From Planctomycetota bacterium (lineage in GTDB: Bacteria; Planctomycetota; UBA8742; SKZP01; JAIOTL01), in assembly GCA_021106775.1 (NCBI GenBank), contig JAIOTL010000225.1, positions 1 to 11,304 on the forward strand: a stretch of 11,304 nucleotides of DNA. Direction: 5' to 3'. The notes below the pieces were generated by a model, which was not told the DNA's origin, searched no databases, and saw only the letters and a program-made list of their open reading frames with translations. Shown in pieces: positions 6,049 to 11,304 of the stretch (position 1 is the stretch's first letter; each line of letters starts with the position of its first letter). The position numbers and the translations under genes are program-made.

Positions 6049-7476
6049 TTATTTTATCAGGGATTTTAATGCGAATATTAATTCTTCACGCTTCAGCGTT
6101 TGCTGACCGATGCGCGCTTTGAGCCAGGCATCGCGGTCGACAATTTCTTCATCCATGTCCTCGATTTTGCGCAAATCCTTGAGCGAAACCGTGCCAGCAT
6201 CGAATTCGTCCTGCCCCAAAATGAGCGCAAACGGATGACCCTGCCTGTCCGCATACTTGAGCTGTTTCCCGATATTCCCAGCTTTCCCCAGAAAAACCTC
6301 CGCTTTTATGCCTGCATCCCGTAATTCACCTGCGATTTGTAGATATTCCGGCATGCGTTCTTTGTCCATCACGGTTACAAGAACATCAGCGACAGCAGCA
6401 CGTGTTTTCACCTTGCCCAGAGACTGCATCGCACTTATAATTCTGTCAACGCCGATGGAAGCACCGACAGCTGGAGTTGGCTGACCTGCGAAAACCTCGA
6501 TTAAATTATCATATCTGCCACCACCCATGACGCTCCCAAATCGCGGTGCATCAAGCATAATCGCCTCATAAATCGGTCCCGTGTAATAATCCAGACCACG
6601 CGCAATGCTCGGATCAATCACGATGTTTTCATCAGGAACATTCATTGCACGCAAGAAACCATCGATTTCCTCAAGCTCGCTGATGTTTTCTTTCACACCT
6701 TCGACGCCCGATAAAAGCACGCGCAGAGCTTTCAGAGTTTCTTTACGCTCAATATTCGGCAGTTTTAAATATTGTTCGATTTTCTCGATTTGTGCAGGAT
6801 TAAGCCCGACACCCTTGATTTTGTCGCCTGAATTATCGATGCGACCTTCAGCAAGCTCAAGTTTCACGTTCGCAATACCCTGTTTGTCGAGTTTATCAAT
6901 GACTCGCAACACATCCTTGGTCAAGCTCTCGTCAACTCCTGCGAATTTTATCATCGAGGTTAAAATTTTCCTGCTGCTGTATCGGATTTTGAATCTATCA
7001 CCCCGTTTTGTCAGTGAATCGTTCATCGCCGCGAGAATTTCGCTGTCCGCCACCAGAGATTTCGTGCCGATTGTATCAATATCGAATTGTAGAAATTCTC
7101 GGAATCTGCCCGGATCGGGTTTGTCATAGCGCCAGACTGGTTGAATCTGATACCGTTTGAACGGACGAGGTAAATCTCGATATTGCGAGACAATGCGTGA
7201 CAAAGGTAAGGTTAAATCGAAGCGCAGCCCGACTTCTTTGTCATCAGGATCGGTGAATGTGTAAATCTGTTTACTCGCTTCGTCGCCGTATCCGCAGAGA
7301 ACCTCCTTGTATTCAAGTGCCGGTGACGCCATTGGGCTGAATCCGTAATTTTCAAACACCTCACGGATTATCCCGATGATTTTCTCACGAGCGTTTATTT
7401 CTTCAGGTAAAATATCCCTAAAACCCTTGAGAATCTGCGGCTTTATGCGATTATTTTTTTTATTCTTGTTACTCAT
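6049..7476 (-). CDS. hisS: Histidine--tRNA ligase (histidyl-tRNA synthetase)
   Basis: A 475-residue class II aminoacyl-tRNA synthetase that charges tRNA-His in the cytoplasm. Visible elements in order are LKGFRDILPEE (16-26) leading into motif 1, the histidine/ATP-site strand RFDLTLP (85-91), motif 2 around 107-131, the histidine-specific RGLDYYTG (293-300), motif 3 around 318-346 (GGGRYDNL and GASIGVDR), and a C-terminal anticodon-binding domain from about 363. Motif 2 reads VWRYDKPDPGRFREF, which is closer to the eukaryotic/alphaproteobacterial style than to E. coli's FRHERPQKGRYRQF. The protein is about 50 residues longer than E. coli HisRS, mostly between motif 2 and RGLDYYTG. AAGGAAA at 7481-7487 supports the start. 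It follows the citryl-CoA lyase-like gene on the same strand after 154 bp that contain two hairpins, so it is probably transcribed separately. Confidence 0.95.
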   Translation of the reverse strand: MSNKNKKNNRIKPQILKGFRDILPEEINAREKIIGIIREVFENYGFSPMASPALEYKEVLCGYGDEASKQIYTFTDPDDKEVGLRFDLTLPLSRIVSQYRDLPRPFKRYQIQPVWRYDKPDPGRFREFLQFDIDTIGTKSLVADSEILAAMNDSLTKRGDRFKIRYSSRKILTSMIKFAGVDESLTKDVLRVIDKLDKQGIANVKLELAEGRIDNSGDKIKGVGLNPAQIEKIEQYLKLPNIERKETLKALRVLLSGVEGVKENISELEEIDGFLRAMNVPDENIVIDPSIARGLDYYTGPIYEAIMLDAPRFGSVMGGGRYDNLIEVFAGQPTPAVGASIGVDRIISAMQSLGKVKTRAAVADVLVTVMDKERMPEYLQIAGELRDAGIKAEVFLGKAGNIGKQLKYADRQGHPFALILGQDEFDAGTVSLKDLRKIEDMDEEIVDRDAWLKARIGQQTLKREELIFALKSLIK

Positions 7477-7541
7477 TTATTTTCCTTAATAATTCAAAAA
7501 TTGTGTTAGTGCACTGTAACATAAGTTTCAGTGAATGGTAG

Positions 7542-7561
7542 AACAGGCATCACTGCCTGTT
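7542..7561. repeat. CAGGCA-type hairpin, TCAC loop
   Basis: Perfect 8-bp inverted repeat AACAGGCA / TGCCTGTT around TCAC, preceded by GGTAG. The reverse complement of the hairpin at 29-47 is also preceded by GGTAG, so the similarity extends outside the stem. Confidence 0.7.
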
Positions 7562-7577
7562 AATATTGATGCTGAGA

Positions 7578-7596
7578 GTCAGGCAAGATGCCTGAC
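7578..7596. repeat. CAGGCA-type hairpin, AGA loop
   Basis: Perfect 8-bp inverted repeat GTCAGGCA / TGCCTGAC around AGA. The core is identical to the hairpin at 29-47; the outer pair is switched from A-T to T-A on both sides, so pairing is kept. Confidence 0.75.
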
Positions 7597-7630
7597 CTTC
7601 CGACAAATCCGCAAAATTATGTAACACTGC

Positions 7631-8401
7631 CTAAATCTGTTGATTTGTTTCACCGTCGTACTCCCAAGCACTCGGTTCGATTCGTCGCATTGGTTTTTCT
7701 CGCTGCCACTCCTCGTAAATATGTGCTGTCAAGCCAGGCAAACGAGCTATCATGAAAAATGCGTTTGCGAGTTCAGACGGAAAGCCGATTTCACAAAGAA
7801 TTGCGCCGATTGCACCGTCAACGTTTATCGGCAGATTTTTCCCTTTTTTCATGAAAATTTCTCGAATTGCTTCTGACGCTTCTACGTGTTTACCAGCAAT
7901 TCCAAGCTCTTTCGCTGACTTATACAGCTTTATCTGACGCGGGTCTCTGCTATGAACTCTATGTCCGAAACCCTTGATTTTCTCCTTGCGCAGCTTGTAT
8001 TCGCCGACAATAATCTCCGCTGACTCCGTAATACCAATGTTTTCCTGTTCCGCTTTCTCAACAACCTGTTTGAAAACACACATGCTATCCTCAATCGCTC
8101 CGCCATGCAGACGATTTATCGACAGAATCCCCGCGGACAGCGCAGCATTTAGCGATGCTCCCGTGCTTGCGACCGTTCTGGCAGCAAGTGCAGAAGGCGG
8201 TGTAACCCCGTGGTCTATGCTCGAAACCAGAATCATATCTATGATTTTGCCGACATTCTCAGCAGGCATCGTACCCATAATCGCAAGGTAAACGACCTGC
8301 GCAAAGCTTGCCTTGCCCATTAACGCATCTATTGAATATCCCCGAAGCTGGACTTTATTCGGCTTGATGTTCGTTATAGCAGTTTTCCACTTCTCACCCA
8401 T
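7631..8401 (-). CDS. Citryl-CoA lyase-like citrate synthase-fold protein
   Basis: A 256-residue protein of the citrate synthase superfamily in a short form that lacks about the first 150 residues of a typical citrate synthase. The catalytic triad of the fold can be read: His99 in LHGGA, His147 in GFGHRVH, and Asp195 in INVDGA, corresponding to His264, His305 and Asp362 of the E. coli enzyme. Short proteins of this shape are citryl-CoA lyases, which split citryl-CoA into acetyl-CoA and oxaloacetate; a promiscuous lyase or condensing role on another acyl-CoA is possible. The start at 8401 is chosen because GGAG (8408-8411) lies six bases upstream and homology begins at MGEKWKTAI. A longer open frame back to 8635 would add 78 low-complexity residues and overlap the divergent gene. 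It shares its promoter region with the CoA-transferase gene, which could supply its substrate. Confidence 0.85.
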   Translation of the reverse strand: MGEKWKTAITNIKPNKVQLRGYSIDALMGKASFAQVVYLAIMGTMPAENVGKIIDMILVSSIDHGVTPPSALAARTVASTGASLNAALSAGILSINRLHGGAIEDSMCVFKQVVEKAEQENIGITESAEIIVGEYKLRKEKIKGFGHRVHSRDPRQIKLYKSAKELGIAGKHVEASEAIREIFMKKGKNLPINVDGAIGAILCEIGFPSELANAFFMIARLPGLTAHIYEEWQREKPMRRIEPSAWEYDGETNQQI

Positions 8402-8407
8402 TTCAAT

Positions 8408-8411
8408 CTCC
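8408..8411 (-). promoter_or_regulatory. Ribosome binding site fixing the citryl-CoA lyase start
   Basis: GGAG on the minus strand, six bases from the ATG at 8401. It decides against the 78-residue upstream extension of the same frame. Confidence 0.7.
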
Positions 8412-8422
8412 AGAATTATATA

Positions 8423-8451
8423 ATTATGAAAACAATTAATTTTAGCATCAA
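8423..8451 (-). promoter_or_regulatory. Candidate promoter of the citryl-CoA lyase-like gene
   Basis: On the minus strand TTGATG (8446-8451) is followed after 17 bp by CATAAT (8423-8428), a four-of-six and five-of-six match to the sigma-70 hexamers. Transcription would begin near 8416, giving a short leader with the GGAG site. Confidence 0.45.
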
Positions 8452-8474
8452 GTTCACGTTTTTTTATTATTTCC

Positions 8475-8503
8475 TTAAAACAAAATTTGCCGAACGTTAT
8501 AAT
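8475..8503 (+). promoter_or_regulatory. Candidate promoter of the CoA-transferase/GNAT gene
   Basis: A perfect TATAAT at 8498-8503 lies 17 bp after TTAAAA (8475-8480, four of six to TTGACA). The start would be near 8510, about 39 bases ahead of the ATG. The -35 lies back-to-back with that of the divergent promoter, 23 bp apart, so one bound regulator could act on both. Confidence 0.45.
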
Positions 8504-8548
8504 ATTAATTGAGAATGAAATAACGTTTAAACTCTGACAGCAGGAATT

Positions 8549-10510
8549 ATGAATAAAAACATGATTGATATTCTTAAAAAGAAATACACCAAAAAGATTG
8601 CTAATCCGAAGGATATTTTGCTGAAAGTGGTTCAAGCTGGCGATAAAATCTTTATCGGGTCTGGAGCAGCAGAACCCATGACGCTTGTCGAAACGTTATT
8701 GGACATCGAGAAATATTTCACTGACACAGAAGTTGTGCACATCGTAGAGCTTGGTACGTCTGCATATTCACGCAAAGCATTGTCAGAGCCGTTTCGCAAG
8801 AACGCATTTTTCATCGGTCCAAACATTCGAGACGAGGTTAACGAAGGTCGAGCGGACTTCACACCGCTTTATCTTTCCGAAGTTCCGGGATTGATATATT
8901 CAGGGCATATCAGGCTTGACGTCGCTCTTATTTCCGTTGCTCCGCCTGATAAATACGGTTTCTGCAGCCTTGGGGTTTCTGTTGATGTGGTTAAAGCAGC
9001 AGCGGAAATGGCGGATATTGTCATTGCGGAAGTCAATAAGAAGATGCCGAGAACCCTTGGCAACAGCTTCATTCACATAGACAACATAGATTATATCATC
9101 GAAAGTGACCGAAACCTTCCTGAACGTAAACATGGCAAACCTGACGAAGTTGCTCGAAGTATTGGTAAATACGTTGCTCAGCTCATTCCTGACGGTTCGA
9201 CGATTCAGATTGGTATCGGCACAATTCCTGATGCAGTTCTGGAAAACCTGATGGATAAACACGATTTAGGCATTCACACAGAAATGTTCTCTGACGGCTT
9301 GATTGACCTGGTCGAGGCAGGAGTTGTTACGAACAAGTTGAAGAAAATTCATCGTGGCAAAATTATCGCGACCTTCTGTATGGGCAGCAAGCGACTTTAC
9401 GAATTTGTAGATGACAACCCGCTTGTGGAATTTCATCCATGCGATTATACGAACGACCCGTATATTATCAGGCAGAACGAGCGAATGATATCGATTAATG
9501 CTGCCCTTGAAATTGACTTGACAGGGCAAGTTTGCTCGGATTCGCTGGGTGAATATTTCTATAGCGGTATCGGCGGACAGGTTGATTTTGTCAGGGGTGC
9601 CAAGATGGCAAAGTATGGCAAATCCATAATTGTTATGCCATCAACAGCGAGAAACGGCGAGGTTTCCAGGATTAAGGCGCGTTTATCGCCAGGTGCAGGC
9701 GTTGTTACGACGCGCGGGGACGTACAATACGTGGCGACGGAATACGGTATTGTGAACCTGCACGGCAGAAACCTTCGCGAACGTGCCATGCTGCTGACAA
9801 ACATTGCGCACCCGAAATTCCGTGACGAGTTGCTTGATTATGCAAGGGATAGAAATCTTGCATACATTGACCAGCTTCCAATGGGTGAGGGAGCGAAAAA
9901 TTATCCTCATCAATTCGAAGTGCTTAAAAAATTCGCTGAAAATGACATCTTTTTCCGCCCGATAAAACCTTCTGATGAAATGCTTGAGCGTGAATTTTTC
10001 TACAATCTTTCGTCGGAAACAATTTACTTCCGCTTTTTCCAGAAATTGCAGGCACTACCGCATGAACAATTGCAGAAATATACAACGATTGATTATTTCA
10101 ACGAGATGGCGATTGTCGGGCTTGTGGGTGAGCCGGGAAACGAGCAGATTGTTTCAATCGGTCGTTACATTGTCGATCATTCTGACGGTTTTGCTGAAGT
10201 TGCGTTTGTACTTGCAGATAAATTTCAAGGTCAGGGCATCGGCACATTCATGCTGAGTTACCTCGTGGAAATTGCGCTGCAACGCGGTGTCAACGGGTTT
10301 AAGGCAGACGTTCTGGCGGCAAATAAGAAGATGCTCAGCACTTTTGCGAAGCTTCCGTACACGATGGAAACGAACATTGAAGAAGAAGTTTACTCGCTAC
10401 GAATTCCGTTCAAGAAACGTGAAAGACAGTCGGTTAGATTGCGCACGATTGAGCTTGAGAAACTAGATGATGAAAAGGGTAAACGTAAAAGAAAAGGAAA
10501 AGACAAGTAA
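8549..10510 (+). CDS. Acetyl-CoA hydrolase/CoA-transferase family protein fused to a GNAT acetyltransferase domain
   Basis: A 653-residue cytoplasmic protein in two parts. Residues about 10-455 form an acetyl-CoA hydrolase/transferase (class I CoA-transferase) module with the N- and C-terminal halves in order: GSGAAEP (38-44), APPDKYGFCSLG (131-142), GIGTIPDAV (222-230) and HTEMFSDG (243-250). Glu245 is the likely catalytic glutamate that forms the CoA thioester. Residues about 466-625 form a GNAT domain with the acetyl-CoA-binding signature in VAFVLADKFQGQGIGT (551-566). The last about 20 residues are Lys-rich. Family members move CoA between acyl groups and carboxylates; here the acceptor could be citrate, given the divergent citryl-CoA lyase-like gene, but acetate, propionate or succinate fit equally well from sequence. 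The GNAT part may acetylate lysines or a small molecule. The start has AGGA only three bases away; the next ATG (8561) lacks a site. Transcription ends at the 10517-10547 hairpin. Confidence 0.9.
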   Translation: MNKNMIDILKKKYTKKIANPKDILLKVVQAGDKIFIGSGAAEPMTLVETLLDIEKYFTDTEVVHIVELGTSAYSRKALSEPFRKNAFFIGPNIRDEVNEGRADFTPLYLSEVPGLIYSGHIRLDVALISVAPPDKYGFCSLGVSVDVVKAAAEMADIVIAEVNKKMPRTLGNSFIHIDNIDYIIESDRNLPERKHGKPDEVARSIGKYVAQLIPDGSTIQIGIGTIPDAVLENLMDKHDLGIHTEMFSDGLIDLVEAGVVTNKLKKIHRGKIIATFCMGSKRLYEFVDDNPLVEFHPCDYTNDPYIIRQNERMISINAALEIDLTGQVCSDSLGEYFYSGIGGQVDFVRGAKMAKYGKSIIVMPSTARNGEVSRIKARLSPGAGVVTTRGDVQYVATEYGIVNLHGRNLRERAMLLTNIAHPKFRDELLDYARDRNLAYIDQLPMGEGAKNYPHQFEVLKKFAENDIFFRPIKPSDEMLEREFFYNLSSETIYFRFFQKLQALPHEQLQKYTTIDYFNEMAIVGLVGEPGNEQIVSIGRYIVDHSDGFAEVAFVLADKFQGQGIGTFMLSYLVEIALQRGVNGFKADVLAANKKMLSTFAKLPYTMETNIEEEVYSLRIPFKKRERQSVRLRTIELEKLDDEKGKRKRKGKDK

Positions 10511-10516
10511 TGCAAA

Positions 10517-10547
10517 AAAAACAGGCGGCTTTCGGCTACCTGTTTTT
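10517..10547. terminator. Bidirectional intrinsic terminator
   Basis: AAAAACAGG (10517-10525) and CCTGTTTTT (10539-10547) are perfect 9-bp arms around 13 bases that can pair further (GGCT/GGCT with wobbles). The A-tract on one side and T-tract on the other make a terminator in both directions. It lies 7 bp after the CoA-transferase stop and 23 bp after the rpmB stop, the only gap between these convergent genes. Confidence 0.85.
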
Positions 10548-10570
10548 GAATTTGAATTATCAATCGAAAT

Positions 10571-10837
10571 TTATTCTGTTTTGAGTGCTTCGAGAACATC
10601 TTTCATCTTCGGCGGTTTGGTGATTTTGCCTGCGCGAATGCATTTCGCACAAACTTTTACCCATTTAATCGTGCCATTCTCAAAAGTACGCACTCTCTGA
10701 ATATTCGCCTTGAAAGAGCGGTTAGTTTTACCGGTAATCTTTCTGCCGTTGCCGCCTTTTTTCTTCGCCAAACCTTTGCGGGTATATTGTCTGCCAAAGG
10801 TTGTTTTTTTTCCGCAGAATTCACATTCACGTGACAT
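10571..10837 (-). CDS. rpmB: 50S ribosomal protein bL28, zinc-ribbon type
   Basis: An 88-residue basic protein matching bL28 of the large ribosomal subunit. It begins MSRECEFCGKKTTFG and carries the family's KTNRSFKANIQRVR block (about 43-56). Two CxxC pairs, CEFC (5-8) and CAKC (68-71 approximately), would bind one zinc ion, so it is the cysteine-containing form. A Gly/Lys-rich insert (GLAKKKGGNGRKITG) sits between the first pair and the core. The start at 10837 is chosen over an upstream in-frame ATG at 10855 because GAGG (10844-10847) is six bases before it and the family begins MSR. It converges on the CoA-transferase gene with a shared terminator, and lies downstream of the transporter gene with its own likely promoter. 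Confidence 0.95.
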   Translation of the reverse strand: MSRECEFCGKKTTFGRQYTRKGLAKKKGGNGRKITGKTNRSFKANIQRVRTFENGTIKWVKVCAKCIRAGKITKPPKMKDVLEALKTE

Positions 10838-10843
10838 CGTTAA

Positions 10844-10847
10844 CCTC
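10844..10847 (-). promoter_or_regulatory. Ribosome binding site fixing the rpmB start
   Basis: GAGG on the minus strand, six bases before the ATG at 10837, inside the frame extension that would start at 10855. It marks 10837 as the true start. Confidence 0.75.
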
Positions 10848-10870
10848 GTAATCAAATAAACGAAGCTCAG

Positions 10871-10898
10871 TTTTTAACATATAACATTTTTCTGTCAA
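10871..10898 (-). promoter_or_regulatory. Candidate rpmB promoter
   Basis: On the minus strand a perfect TTGACA (10893-10898) is followed after 16 bp by TAAAAA (10871-10876), four of six to TATAAT. Transcription would start about 25-30 bases ahead of rpmB. It lies between the transporter stop and rpmB, so rpmB is probably expressed independently. Confidence 0.5.
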
Positions 10899-10936
10899 AC
10901 ACTGATTTTAACAGTTTATCGAATTCTTAAAGATTT

Positions 10937-11304
10937 TTACGGGCGTTTGTAATTGTAGTAAAGAAAACCCATCAAACCCGCGATAAACACAAGTGCGACG
11001 AAGTTCTGTACATGTTCGAAAGTTGCTGCTGTAAACGTGTTTGAAAAATCGAGTGCAAACGCGCTTGTTGACAAACCACCGAGAATAAGTACGCCGATAA
11101 CAAGTTTGAAGAATGCGTCACCGGTTATTAAACCCGCAGCACAGAGAATTCCTTCGTTGCTTTTCGCGCTTTGTTTGCCAGATGCCGCATATTTTGCGAA
11201 CGCTCCAATCATGATGCCAATGCCAATGACCGAGGGCAGATAAATTCCGACCGCAAACGCAAGCGAGGACAGAATCAAACCTTTTGTTTTTCCGATAAGT
11301 TCCG
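10937..11304 (-). CDS. OPT-family oligopeptide transporter, C-terminal part (cut by window edge)
   Basis: The minus-strand frame is open to the right edge, so this is the 3' end of a longer gene; about 121 residues are visible of a family that usually exceeds 500. Readable text includes SSLAFAVGIYLPSVIGIGIM, then GAFAKYA, then a hydrophilic stretch and EGILCAAGLITGDAFFK, the pattern of the last membrane helices of OPT/YSL transporters (LAFAVGxYLP, and a GLIxGEA-like motif). A final hydrophobic helix (FVALVFIAGLMGFLYY) ends in YKRP. These integral inner-membrane proteins import peptides or metal chelates with protons. A TTG at 11278 is an internal Leu codon and not a start: the frame continues upstream as ELIGKTKG in good agreement with the family. 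Confidence 0.8.
   Translation of the reverse strand, partial: ELIGKTKGLILSSLAFAVGIYLPSVIGIGIMIGAFAKYAASGKQSAKSNEGILCAAGLITGDAFFKLVIGVLILGGLSTSAFALDFSNTFTAATFEHVQNFVALVFIAGLMGFLYYNYKRP

Larger units (their letters stand above)
7477..7630. repeat. Spacer with two CAGGCA hairpins upstream of hisS
   Basis: This 154-bp spacer follows the stop of the citryl-CoA lyase-like gene. It holds two hairpins listed separately and, after the second one, CCGACAAATCCGCAAAATT, which resembles the CCGACAGATTCGG...AAATTTGC part of the tandem unit at 79. The hisS promoter should lie near 7500-7535 but no convincing -35/-10 pair is visible. Confidence 0.55.

Noticed and set aside
6605..7129. 174-codon plus-strand open frame within hisS
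   Set aside because: Serine-rich antisense shadow of hisS without its own ribosome binding site or domain.
8402..8635. 78-residue N-terminal extension of the citryl-CoA lyase-like protein
   Set aside because: The extension is unlike the family, covers the divergent promoters and the first codons of the opposite gene, and a good GGAG site precedes the internal ATG at 8401.
10838..10855. Six-residue N-terminal extension of bL28 (MITRLT)
   Set aside because: The GAGG ribosome binding site is inside this extension and the family starts at MSR.
11276..11278. TTG as start codon of the right-edge membrane protein
   Set aside because: The frame stays open to the window edge and the upstream residues continue the OPT-family motif, so this is an internal leucine in a truncated gene.

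Overview
The window is a moderately AT-rich bacterial chromosome segment with seven complete genes and one gene cut by the right edge. The best guess for the host is a planctomycete (Planctomycetota) or a close relative. The main reason is the secreted protease at 1593-4064. It joins a trypsin/HtrA domain, a helical TPR-like linker, a PDZ domain and a second, degenerate protease domain that is split by another PDZ; I associate that architecture and its C-terminal motifs with planctomycetes. The histidyl-tRNA synthetase, with its non-E. coli motif 2, and the zinc-ribbon L28 are compatible. No rRNA, tRNA, CRISPR, transposase or phage gene is visible, and the window looks like ordinary chromosome with repeat-rich intergenic spacers.

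Layout from left to right. 1-222 holds a CAGGCA/TGCCTG hairpin and a degenerate 80-bp tandem repeat, downstream of a minus-strand PLP enzyme of the methionine gamma-lyase/cystathionine lyase family (223-1410). Next comes the minus-strand secreted protease (1593-4064), then a 250-bp AT-rich divergent spacer and plus-strand pilT (4315-5412). 5413-6048 has no credible gene. It is a nest of short palindromic repeats of the GTCATT(CT/GC)GAG...(AG/GC)AATC type plus GGGTGC..GCACCC palindromes. Minus-strand hisS (6049-7476) follows, preceded by a spacer with two further CAGGCA hairpins. A short citrate-synthase-fold protein resembling citryl-CoA lyase (7631-8401, minus) is transcribed divergently from a 653-residue CoA-transferase/hydrolase fused to a GNAT acetyltransferase domain (8549-10510, plus). 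A terminator with A and T tracts (10517-10547) lies between that gene and convergent rpmB (bL28, 10571-10837, minus). The last 68 nt or more of the window's right end carry the C-terminal part of an OPT-family oligopeptide transporter (10937-11304, minus, incomplete at its 5' end).

The most interesting functional hypothesis is the divergent citryl-CoA lyase/CoA-transferase pair. Together a transferase making citryl-CoA and a lyase splitting it would cleave citrate to acetyl-CoA and oxaloacetate without ATP at that step. The sequence shows the families and the shared divergent promoter region; it does not show the transferase's substrate. The other points worth attention are the pseudo-protease half of the secreted protease and the two repeat families, one of which shows compensatory changes between copies that support a folded hairpin.
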